A stretch of 8,054 bases of DNA, from assembly GCA_002309155.1 (NCBI GenBank), contig DBXB01000065.1, forward strand, positions 12,824 through 20,877. The letters are read 5' to 3'. The position numbers were made by a program, and so were the translations under genes. Within the stretch, counting starts at the first letter, position 1. Each line of letters opens with the position of its first letter. The stretch comes from Bacteroidales bacterium UBA1223 (lineage in GTDB: Bacteria > Bacteroidota > Bacteroidia > Bacteroidales > P3). This document shows positions 1 through 6,828 of this stretch, piece after piece. The notes beneath the pieces are model-generated. The model had not been told where the DNA came from and did not search any database. It saw only the letters and a program-made list of their open reading frames with translations.

Positions 1-616
1 TTGTCCCCAGCGTGAATCGCTCCTGGTCGGCAGTCCACGGAGTGAGGTAATGATGCCAGTCAAGCCAGGTGTCGCTGCTCCAGAACTGAGTGTTTGTCAT
101 GATTTGAAGACCGTCTTCCTGCCAGTGGTATATCCATCGTGAGGGGTCGTATACAGCGGGCGACAACAAGTGCGAGTGACTTCCATAAATGGTTCCGGCA
201 ATAAGATGTAACCAGCTGAAAGGCGCATAAATGAGTGTAAACATGGGTCGCAGACAATAAAGCGAATCGAGTCCGGCAAAGGCGGTGGCGTTGAATCCAA
301 CTCGTAGTTGTGCTTTATCATTGATGCCGTAGGTGAGGGCGGGAGCCAATCTGAATCCCGCCACGGTGTATCCTCTTACTTGGTTTATCTTTGTCTCGGC
401 GTCGTAGAAAAATCCTGCCGCATCGATGTCAAGAAATAGATGATGGCTGTCGCGGTTGAGTTCTGCGGTTGTCGGTGGCTGATCTACAAGAAGATGCATC
501 GAGTATAGGGCATCATGTGTCAATGCTGAGGGGTGGGGAATGGTGTCTGCCTTTTGGCTGTACGCTGTCGCTACTGCCAAAGCGATTAATAATGTTATTG
601 CGTAAAAAGCTTTCAT
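1..616 (-). CDS. Exported, probable outer-membrane beta-barrel protein (partial, 3' end outside window)
   Basis: Reading leftward from ATG at 616-614, an uninterrupted frame of 205 codons runs to the window edge, so the C-terminus is missing. Residues 1-20 form a signal peptide: Lys2, a hydrophobic run (AITLLIALAVATAY) and a likely signal peptidase I cut after A-Y-S before QK. From about residue 58 the protein alternates polar and hydrophobic residues in strand-like blocks rich in aromatics and glycine (HLFLDIDAAGFF, YTVAGFRLAPALTYGI, AQLRVGFNATAFAG, MFTLIYAPFSWLHLIAGTIYG), as expected of an outer-membrane barrel. The pattern Y-D-P...GLQ...W-x-D-x-W-x-D-W around residues 156-187 reminds me of an uncharacterised secreted protein conserved in Bacteroidota. 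That is recollection, not a search result. Function is unknown. It diverges from guaB and has its own promoter with a short predicted leader. No Shine-Dalgarno is present. The reading frame, signal peptide and promoter agree, so the gene itself is well supported. Confidence 0.8.
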   Translation of the reverse strand, partial: MKAFYAITLLIALAVATAYSQKADTIPHPSALTHDALYSMHLLVDQPPTTAELNRDSHHLFLDIDAAGFFYDAETKINQVRGYTVAGFRLAPALTYGINDKAQLRVGFNATAFAGLDSLYCLRPMFTLIYAPFSWLHLIAGTIYGSHSHLLSPAVYDPSRWIYHWQEDGLQIMTNTQFWSSDTWLDWHHYLTPWTADQERFTLGT

Positions 617-633
617 TGTCTGGAAATAATTTG

Positions 634-662
634 CAAAGGTATATAAAAAATATGAAATGCAA
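634..662 (-). promoter_or_regulatory. Bacteroidota-type promoter for the leftward exported-protein gene
   Basis: On the minus strand, TACCTTTG (641-634) is an exact match to the Bacteroidota -7 consensus TAnnTTTG. A TTG trinucleotide at 662-660 lies 18 nt upstream in the -33 position, and the spacer is AT-rich. Fifteen nucleotides separate the TACCTTTGCA decamer from the ATG at 616, so the predicted untranslated leader is only about 10-15 nt. The transcription start is inferred. Confidence 0.65.
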
Positions 663-672
663 TCCTCGAACG

Positions 673-698
673 AATAATTATTAATTGCACGCAACGTG
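673..698. repeat. Cluster of short palindromes between the divergent promoters (candidate operator)
   Basis: Three adjacent or overlapping inverted repeats are visible: AATAATTATT (673-682, perfect 10-bp palindrome), TTGC-AC-GCAA (685-694), and CACG-CAA-CGTG (688-698). They lie just upstream of the leftward -33 element and about 95 bp upstream of the guaB -7 box, a plausible place for a regulator shared by both genes. The arms are short and could be chance in AT-rich DNA. No known operator is matched with confidence. Confidence 0.25.
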
Positions 699-792
699 TC
701 GGATGTATTAAAATTCTTTATTTTTCCATCGGATAATCATTAAGTTGAATTTTATTAATATTTTTGTTATATATATATTCAGTTTTTTTTTC

Positions 793-800
793 TACCTTTG
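793..800 (+). promoter_or_regulatory. Promoter -7 box of guaB
   Basis: TACCTTTG matches TAnnTTTG exactly, and the extended decamer TACCTTTGCA (793-802) ends 15 nt before the guaB ATG at 818. A convincing -33 element at normal spacing is not seen: the nearest TTTG is at 763-766, 26 nt upstream of the box. The spacer contains an alternating TA run (768-778) and a T9 tract (783-791). The leader would be about 10-15 nt long, so guaB must start at 818 and not further upstream. Confidence 0.65.
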
Positions 801-817
801 CACGAAATTTTATCATT

Positions 818-2290
818 ATGTATACAGATACCACAAAATTTATCGGCGAAGGTTTGACATACGATGATGTCCTTCTCGTCCCCAGCTTTTCTGACGTCCT
901 CCCGCGCGAGGTTAAAATCAACTCACTCTTTTCACGCAATATCTCTCTCAATGTACCGCTGGTCTCTGCCGCCATGGATACAGTCACTGAGGCAGCAATG
1001 GCTATCGGTATGGCTCAGGAAGGTGGTATCGGTGTTTTGCACAAGAATATGTCGATAGAATGCCAGGCTAACGAGGTTCGCAAGGTGAAACGCTCGGAGA
1101 ATGGTATGATAGTCGACCCTGTCACTCTGGGTAAGGATGCCAAAGTAAAGGACGCTCTCAGTCTGATGCACGAGTATCACATCGGTGGAATACCCATCGT
1201 CGATGACGACATGAAACTTATCGGTATGGTCACCAATCGCGACCTGAGGTTTGAGCGCAATATGAATCTGCCTCTCAGTGAGATAATGATTACCAAACTG
1301 ATCACCACTCATGAGGGTACTACTTTTGAGGAGGCCGCTGTCATCCTTCAGGAATACAAAATCGAGAAACTCCCTGTCATCAATGAAAAAGGTCAGTTGA
1401 TGGGATTGATTACCTACAGCGACATCATGAAGAATAAGGAGCACCCCTATGCCTGCAAGGACAAGAACGGTCGTCTTCGTGTCGCCGCTGGTGTGGGTAT
1501 CACTTCCGATATGATGGACCGTGTGGATGCTTTGGTCGAGGCTGGCGTCGATGCCATTGTTATCGACACTGCTCACGGTCACTCTATCCGTGTTGTTGAC
1601 GCTTTGAAGAGTGTCAAAGCTAAATACCCCGAATTGGATGTTGTCGTAGGTAATATAGCCACCGGCGAGGCTGCTATTATGCTTGCCGAGGCTGGTGCCG
1701 ATGCCGTTAAGGTCGGTATTGGACCGGGAAGTATTTGTTCAACCCGTATCATCGCCGGTATTGGTGTCCCGCAGCTTACCGCTGTATGTGAAGTCGCCGG
1801 TGCTCTCAAGCAGGCTGGCTATGACGTGCCTCTTATCGCTGACGGCGGTATCCGTTACAGTGGAGACATCGTCAAGGCTATTGCGGCGGGAGCCAGCAGC
1901 ATCATGATCGGCTCGTTGGTCGCCGGTGTCGATGAGGCTCCGGGCGAGACGATTATTTTCGAAGGACGTAAATTTAAATCATACAGAGGTATGGGCTCCC
2001 TTGAAGCCATGCAGAGCGGCTCTAAAGACCGTTACTTCCAAGACAAGGAGACAGATGCCAAGAAGCTTGTCCCCGAAGGTGTCGTCGGACGTGTGCCTTA
2101 CAAGGGCTCTCTCAACGAGGTCTTATACCAACTTGTCGGTGGTTTGAGAGCAGGAATGGGATATACTGGTTCCAAGGATATCGCCACTCTTCAACAGGCT
2201 AAGTTCATCCGCATCACAGCGGCAGGAAGAACAGAAAGTCACCCGCATGATATCGCTATCACTCGCGAGGCTCCTAACTATTCCAGATAA
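818..2290 (+). CDS. guaB: Inosine-5'-monophosphate dehydrogenase
   Basis: This cytosolic enzyme oxidises IMP to XMP with NAD+, the first committed step of guanine nucleotide synthesis. The product is 490 residues, the usual length for bacterial GuaB. A (beta/alpha)8 barrel is interrupted by a CBS pair at about residues 95-205 (HIGGIPIVDDD, KIEKLPVINE). The active-site loop IGPGSICSTR places the catalytic cysteine at Cys307. ADGGIRYSGD (341-350) and YRGMGSLEAM (389-398) bind the IMP phosphate region. The mobile flap carries the Arg405-Tyr406 dyad (DRYFQ) and EGVVGRVPYKG. The C-terminus has the family-typical ESHPHDIAITREAPNYS. The frame is open upstream to a TTG at 764, but that extension (18 residues) would include the -7 promoter box and has no counterpart in the family, so the ATG at 818 (MYTDTTKFIGEGLTYDD) is the start. 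No Shine-Dalgarno is present. It leads the gene train, 55 nt before the next start. All key residues are present. Confidence 0.98.
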   Translation: MYTDTTKFIGEGLTYDDVLLVPSFSDVLPREVKINSLFSRNISLNVPLVSAAMDTVTEAAMAIGMAQEGGIGVLHKNMSIECQANEVRKVKRSENGMIVDPVTLGKDAKVKDALSLMHEYHIGGIPIVDDDMKLIGMVTNRDLRFERNMNLPLSEIMITKLITTHEGTTFEEAAVILQEYKIEKLPVINEKGQLMGLITYSDIMKNKEHPYACKDKNGRLRVAAGVGITSDMMDRVDALVEAGVDAIVIDTAHGHSIRVVDALKSVKAKYPELDVVVGNIATGEAAIMLAEAGADAVKVGIGPGSICSTRIIAGIGVPQLTAVCEVAGALKQAGYDVPLIADGGIRYSGDIVKAIAAGASSIMIGSLVAGVDEAPGETIIFEGRKFKSYRGMGSLEAMQSGSKDRYFQDKETDAKKLVPEGVVGRVPYKGSLNEVLYQLVGGLRAGMGYTGSKDIATLQQAKFIRITAAGRTESHPHDIAITREAPNYSR

Positions 2291-2295
2291 GTTTG
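2288..2295 (+). promoter_or_regulatory. Possible internal promoter -7 box after guaB
   Basis: TAAGTTTG is an exact TAnnTTTG match that uses the guaB stop codon TAA as its first bases. It would start transcription near 2300, giving a leader of about 45 nt before the ATG at 2346. I see no TTG at the expected -33 spacing (the region around 2265-2270 is GC-rich), so this is a candidate only. Confidence 0.3.
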
Positions 2296-2345
2296 TGTCA
2301 TAAGATGACCTGTGTCGTTTCAGAATAATAAGCAATAATGATTAA

Positions 2346-4442
2346 ATGAAGAAATTAGCTCTCGTTTTATTTACTCTGGCATTGTCTGCCAATATCTTTG
2401 CACAGCAGTCGGATGACCCTGTGATATTTGAAATCAACGGCAAGAACATCCGTAAGTCCGAGTTTATGAAGGACTTCCTCCGTTCTATCGGAAAGGATCC
2501 CGCCGCCGAACCTACTGCCTGCACTTACGAGAAAAGGAAAGCTCTGGAAGAATATGTAGAGCTCTTTGTGAATTTCAGGACGAAACTCGAGGATGCTTTC
2601 AATAAGGGATATGATACTGTTCCTGATATGATTAGGGAGTTGAAAGGATATAGAAATGAGCTTGCTGCTCCTTATCTGATAGACTCTGCCACATTGGATA
2701 ATATCCTCCATGAGGCGTACGAACGCAACCACTATGTCCTTCATGCCGGTCATATCCTTGTCAAGGTGGGACGCAATGCTAATCCCGCAGATACCCTGGC
2801 AGCCTATGAGGAGATTATGGCAATCTATGACCGTGTTATGGCCGGTGAGGATTTCTTGTCAGTGGCGGCGGAGGTTAACAAACGTCAGCTTGACAAGGCT
2901 GGTGTCGCTCCCGATGACCCCCGTCGTCAAGAGACCGGTGACTTGGGTGACTTTACTGTTTTCGATATGGTCTATCCATTCGAAACTGCCGCCTATAGTC
3001 TTGAGGTTGGAGAAATATCCAAACCTATCCGCACCAACTATGGTTACCATATCATAAAACTCTTCGAGAAAATACCGTTCTTCGGTCACGCGACTTTACA
3101 GCATATATGGGTGTCGGCCTCCACTAATCCCGAGAAAGACCAGGCCCGCATTTTTGACGCTTTCAACAAAATCGCCAAAGAAGGTATGAATTTCGGCATT
3201 GTCTGCCGTGACTATACCGACGACCACGCCACTGCTGATATCGGCGGTCTATTGTCGGATATGTCTTCACGTCAGCTTCCGCCAGAGTATATCTCCGTAA
3301 TGTCTAATATGAAACCCGGCGAGATGAGCTCTCCTTTCCAGACAAAATACGGTTGGCATATGATTCTGCTTCTCAATCGTGACAGCTTACCACAATATGA
3401 AGATATGGTCCCTTATTACAAGCAACGCTTGGTGAGGGATAACCGTAATACCAAACCTCGGATTCAATTTATAGAACAGTGTAAGTTGAAGTATGGCTTT
3501 GTCGATTATACCAAGACAGATGCTCCTACTCCTAAGGGCAAAAAAGCTCCGAAGGTGAAGCAGAAGATGGCTTCTCTCGCCGAATGCCGTGCCGCTTTGA
3601 ATGACTCTGTCTTCTCTAAGATGTGGAAGTTCGAAGACAACATGGTGTCTGATATGAGACCTCTCTTCAAGGTGGCGGATATTGAATACACTGCTGTGGA
3701 TTTCCTGAAATTCATTGAATCCAGACAACGTGCTGAAGGTGTGGTGGACCTTGATATGTATCTGAATGAGAGATATTCAAACTATATCAATGACAAGGTC
3801 TTTGAATATGCCGACAAGAATCTTGAGAAAGAACATGCGGAATTCGCCGAACTGTTGGAGGAATATCGCAATGGACTCATGATTTTCTCATATAACGACC
3901 AGATGATTTGGTCTAAAGCTATAAAGGACACTGTTGGTCTGGCTCGGTTCTATGCGCAGACCTCTTCCGAACACAACATTGACAACGAGAACGACGCTCC
4001 TTATTTCTGGAACGAACGTGCCCGTTTGACTCAGGTGAATATCGACGACAGCTCGTTCCTTGCACCCTCTAAAGCTTTAAAATTGTTGAACAAGGCTACG
4101 AAAAAACAATGGAATAAATCGCAACTCACTGAGGAACTCGCCAAGGTTATGAAACATGAGGGCACCTTCCATGTTGATGAACTCCTTGTCGAAAAAGAAC
4201 ATCAGAATGTCCTGAAATCAAATCAGTGGCGTTACGGTATCTATGAGGCCCCACTCTCCAAAGGTTATCAGCTTGTAAGAGTCGACAAACTTTTAGACCC
4301 ATGTCTGAAAAACCTTCTCGAGGCTCGTGGTTACTATATTAACGACTATCAGTTGTTTCTCGAAAAACAGCTGAATCAGGAATTGAGGAGGAAATACAAT
4401 GTCGTTATCCATCAGGATGTAATTGATGGAATTACTTATTAA
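2346..4442 (+). CDS. Exported peptidyl-prolyl isomerase/chaperone with two parvulin (PpiC) domains
   Basis: A 698-residue periplasmic foldase. Residues 1-19 are a signal peptide (MKKLALVLFTLALSANIFA, cut before QQ). Residues 20-125 resemble the SurA/PpiD-type helical N-terminal region. Parvulin domain 1 (about 130-240) carries HIL with His136, the GDLGDF turn, PFE-x-AAY, GEIS and YGYH with His235. Parvulin domain 2 (about 250-345) has QHIW with His253, IGGLLSDM, GEMSSPF and YGWH with His338. Both domains therefore keep the two histidines conserved in active parvulins. A basic linker (397-407) leads to a long C-terminal part with EYRNGLMIF...IWSKAIKDTVGLARFY (507-536) and a terminal segment ending in RRKYNVVI. 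This resembles the C-terminal half of long Bacteroidota PpiC-type proteins, as I recall them. Start: the ATG at 2346 gives a complete signal peptide. No Shine-Dalgarno is present. It precedes a SurA-like gene by 27 nt, which suggests joint handling of outer-membrane or secreted clients. Isomerase activity is inferred from motifs. Confidence 0.9.
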   Translation: MKKLALVLFTLALSANIFAQQSDDPVIFEINGKNIRKSEFMKDFLRSIGKDPAAEPTACTYEKRKALEEYVELFVNFRTKLEDAFNKGYDTVPDMIRELKGYRNELAAPYLIDSATLDNILHEAYERNHYVLHAGHILVKVGRNANPADTLAAYEEIMAIYDRVMAGEDFLSVAAEVNKRQLDKAGVAPDDPRRQETGDLGDFTVFDMVYPFETAAYSLEVGEISKPIRTNYGYHIIKLFEKIPFFGHATLQHIWVSASTNPEKDQARIFDAFNKIAKEGMNFGIVCRDYTDDHATADIGGLLSDMSSRQLPPEYISVMSNMKPGEMSSPFQTKYGWHMILLLNRDSLPQYEDMVPYYKQRLVRDNRNTKPRIQFIEQCKLKYGFVDYTKTDAPTPKGKKAPKVKQKMASLAECRAALNDSVFSKMWKFEDNMVSDMRPLFKVADIEYTAVDFLKFIESRQRAEGVVDLDMYLNERYSNYINDKVFEYADKNLEKEHAEFAELLEEYRNGLMIFSYNDQMIWSKAIKDTVGLARFYAQTSSEHNIDNENDAPYFWNERARLTQVNIDDSSFLAPSKALKLLNKATKKQWNKSQLTEELAKVMKHEGTFHVDELLVEKEHQNVLKSNQWRYGIYEAPLSKGYQLVRVDKLLDPCLKNLLEARGYYINDYQLFLEKQLNQELRRKYNVVIHQDVIDGITY

Positions 4443-4469
4443 TCCACTCTCATTTTTGTTATCTCAATT

Positions 4470-5819
4470 ATGAATCATAAGTTTGCTTTTCTGCTATTGT
4501 TTCTTTTTGGAACTTTCGCCTCATATGCTCAGCAGTCTTCTACTGAACCTGTGATCGACAAGGTTGTCGCCGTGGTGGGTAAGAACATCGTGAAACTGTC
4601 GGACGTTGAGAACGGTTATGTCTCCCTGCGTGTGCGACAAGGTATGGAGAATGCTTTTGAGAACAGATGCAATATCCTTGAGGGTTTGCTAATTAACAAG
4701 CTTCTTATACATAAAGGTGAACTGGATAGCACTAAGGTGACCGACGAAGAGGTTGAGAGTAATGTGAAGAATTACCTCAACGCATACGAGATTCAGTATG
4801 GCAGTCGTGAGGCTATACGTAAAGCAACAGGATATACCTATGACGAATTGAAGGAACTTATCGGTAAGATGTTGCGTGAACGTATTCTCGCTGAACGTGT
4901 CCAGCAACAACTGACAAGTTCCGTTAAAGTAACTCCCTACGAGGTCTCACAGTTCTTCAACAGCATACCTAAAGACAGCATCCCTGAGATTGAAGAGACT
5001 TTCGAGATTGCGGAGATTATCCGCACTCCTCAGATTAACGACGCTGAACGTGAAAGAGTCAAGGTCGAGATTACCAAAATGCGTGAGCGCATCCTCAATG
5101 GCGACAATTTCGCCATGCTCGCCACTCTCTATTCCGAGGACCCTGGTTCTGCCTCTAAAGGTGGTGAACTAGGCTTCTTTACCCGTGGTTATATGGTGGG
5201 GGAATTCGAGGCTGCGGCTTTTGCTCTTAAACCCGGAGAGGTGTCTCCTGTGATTGAGACTAAATATGGCTTCCATATCATACAGCTTATTGAACGTCGA
5301 GGAAATACCATAAACTGCCGTCACATCCTCATGATTCCCAAAGTGTCTCCAGAGGATTTGCTCCGTAACAGAATGCTTCTCGATAGCGTGGCTCAGGAGA
5401 TAAGACTTGGACATATTACCTTCAGCGATGCCGCTTCCCGCTATTCTGAGGGTGGCAACAAGATTGAGGGTGGCAAAGTCTCCCATCCCGCCAACGGCGG
5501 TTACCTCTTTACTATCGACGAACTGAAACGCCTCTACCCAGGCATAGCATTTCAGTCAATGAACGCCGGTGATGTCAGCAATGCGACGGCCACGAAGACC
5601 GACGAGGGCAAAGATGCCTACCGTATCGTAACCCTGCTTCGCCGCAACCCCAAACACATCGCAAACCTTACCGACGACTATGACAGAATCTACAATACCA
5701 CTCTTGATGAGGCCAAACAGAAAAAAATCATGGATTGGGCTCAGAAGACTATTAAGAATACATATATTTATATTGACGACGAATTTAAAAACTGCAATTT
5801 CCAACTTGATTGGAAATAA
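4470..5819 (+). CDS. surA: SurA-like periplasmic chaperone with two parvulin domains
   Basis: A 449-residue exported chaperone, close in length to E. coli SurA (428). Residues 1-20 are a signal peptide ending A-S-Y-A before QQ. The SurA N-terminal chaperone domain (about 27-160) opens with VIDKVVAVVGKNIVKLSDVE, the usual start of the mature protein. Parvulin domain 1 (about 175-277) has YSEDPGSASKGGELGFF, a clear family signature, then KPGEVSPVIETKYGFH (His269). Domain 2 (about 280-392) starts INCRHILM (His285). Domain 1 has AEII where a histidine is usual (Glu182), and domain 2 ends DAYRIV where GYH is usual (Arg385), so each domain keeps only one of the two conserved histidines. A helical tail ends in DDEFKNCNFQLDW. 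The likely role is escorting unfolded outer-membrane proteins, with chaperone activity perhaps more important than isomerisation (inference). It lies 27 nt after the preceding PPIase gene and 27 nt before the MoxR gene. No Shine-Dalgarno is present; the leader is pyrimidine-rich. Confidence 0.93.
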   Translation: MNHKFAFLLLFLFGTFASYAQQSSTEPVIDKVVAVVGKNIVKLSDVENGYVSLRVRQGMENAFENRCNILEGLLINKLLIHKGELDSTKVTDEEVESNVKNYLNAYEIQYGSREAIRKATGYTYDELKELIGKMLRERILAERVQQQLTSSVKVTPYEVSQFFNSIPKDSIPEIEETFEIAEIIRTPQINDAERERVKVEITKMRERILNGDNFAMLATLYSEDPGSASKGGELGFFTRGYMVGEFEAAAFALKPGEVSPVIETKYGFHIIQLIERRGNTINCRHILMIPKVSPEDLLRNRMLLDSVAQEIRLGHITFSDAASRYSEGGNKIEGGKVSHPANGGYLFTIDELKRLYPGIAFQSMNAGDVSNATATKTDEGKDAYRIVTLLRRNPKHIANLTDDYDRIYNTTLDEAKQKKIMDWAQKTIKNTYIYIDDEFKNCNFQLDWK

Positions 5820-5846
5820 TATCTAATCCTTCATCTACTATTTGAT

Positions 5847-6806
5847 ATGACATCGGATACTGACGCTCTTAAGACTATGGTTGAGAAATACCAACGTCTG
5901 CGTGACGAGATAGCCAAGGTTATCATTGGACAAGATAAGGCCGTGGATAGTCTGCTGCTCTCTATCTTTAGCGGTGGACACTGTCTCCTTGTCGGAGTTC
6001 CTGGTTTGGCAAAGACGTTGATGGTTAACACTCTCTCGCAGGCTCTTGGTCTTAAATTCAACCGTATTCAATTTACTCCCGACTTGATGCCTTCTGATAT
6101 AACTGGTACCGAGATTCTCGATGAAAACCGCCGGTTTAAATTTGTAAAAGGCCCTATCTTCGCCAACGTTCTACTCGCCGACGAGATTAACCGTACTCCT
6201 CCCAAAACGCAGTCGGCACTCCTTGAGGCTATGCAAGAAAAGAAGGTTACCGTCAGTGGCAACAGCTATCGTCTCGAGGCTCCTTTCTTCGTTCTCGCCA
6301 CACAAAACCCCATTGAGCAAGAAGGTACTTATCCTCTGCCTGAGGCTCAACTCGACCGCTTTATGCTTAATGTCAAACTGGACTATCCTTCCTTTGATGA
6401 GGAGATGGATATCGTGAAGCGTACAACGGTGTCAAATTCTGATGAGGTCCAAGTTGTCCTGACTGCTGAGGAGATTGTCTCGCTGCAACAGGTCATAGAA
6501 CGCATGCCGGTCCCCGACAACGTGGTGAGATATGCCGTTGGACTGGTCTCGTCAACCCGTCCCGACGGTGAAGGCAACGCCTTGGCAAAGAAATATCTCT
6601 CTTGGGGCGCCGGTCCACGTGCCTCTCAATATCTTATTATAGGAGCGAGGACTCATGCGGCAATGCATGGTAAGTTCTCTCCCGACCGTGAGGATGTTGA
6701 CGCTGTGGCCGAAGAGGTCCTCCGACATCGTGTTGTGAGAAACTATTTTGCTGAAGCTGAGGGTATCTCGACGGATACGGTGATTGCTGAATTGAAAAAC
6801 AAATGA
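5847..6806 (+). CDS. MoxR-family AAA+ ATPase
   Basis: A 319-residue cytoplasmic ATPase of the MoxR (AAA_3) family, full length. Visible motifs: VIIGQDKAVD near the N-terminus (25-34), Walker A GVPGLAKT (50-57), Walker B LLADEINR (109-116, with Asp112-Glu113), sensor 1 ATQNP (151-155), the highly conserved GTYPLPEAQLDRF (160-172) with the probable arginine finger Arg171, and sensor 2 GPRAS (256-260) before the lid helices. No signal peptide or membrane segment is seen. MoxR proteins are known as chaperone-like remodellers that mature or activate partner complexes, often with DUF58 and von Willebrand factor A proteins encoded next door. Here the next gene begins only 22 nt downstream and is neither of these. 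Cotranscription with two periplasmic chaperones is suggested by spacing. The partner cannot be told from this window. No Shine-Dalgarno is seen before the ATG. Confidence 0.95.
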   Translation: MTSDTDALKTMVEKYQRLRDEIAKVIIGQDKAVDSLLLSIFSGGHCLLVGVPGLAKTLMVNTLSQALGLKFNRIQFTPDLMPSDITGTEILDENRRFKFVKGPIFANVLLADEINRTPPKTQSALLEAMQEKKVTVSGNSYRLEAPFFVLATQNPIEQEGTYPLPEAQLDRFMLNVKLDYPSFDEEMDIVKRTTVSNSDEVQVVLTAEEIVSLQQVIERMPVPDNVVRYAVGLVSSTRPDGEGNALAKKYLSWGAGPRASQYLIIGARTHAAMHGKFSPDREDVDAVAEEVLRHRVVRNYFAEAEGISTDTVIAELKNK

Positions 6807-6828
6807 TACAATAATATTTTAAGTTACC

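Noticed and set aside
60..321. Two minus-strand open frames of 65 and 74 codons
   Set aside because: They overlap the longer leftward gene in other frames. Only the frame from 616 gives a signal peptide and a barrel-like protein.
469..684. 71-codon plus-strand open frame over the left gene and intergenic region
   Set aside because: It is antisense to the start of the exported-protein gene and its promoter, and the translation has no coherent domain.
764..817. Upstream extension of guaB from an in-frame TTG at 764
   Set aside because: The extension would contain the -7 promoter box at 793-800, is AT-rich low-complexity sequence, and adds 18 residues not expected for GuaB. The ATG at 818 gives the normal 490-residue protein.
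932..1582. 216-codon open frame on the minus strand inside guaB
   Set aside because: It lies wholly antisense to a strongly supported guaB, has no recognisable motif or promoter, and is best explained as a frame shadow.
2297..2309. GTCAT-AAG-ATGAC hairpin after guaB as a terminator
   Set aside because: The stem is only 5 bp, weak, and not followed by a T tract, so it cannot be supported as an intrinsic terminator.
4450..4457. TCATTTTTG-like box before the SurA gene
   Set aside because: It does not match the TA of TAnnTTTG and lacks a TTG at suitable -33 spacing.
5836..5844. TACTATTTG before the MoxR start as a -7 box
   Set aside because: The spacing within the box is one base too long and it ends 2 nt before the ATG, so transcription would begin inside the gene.
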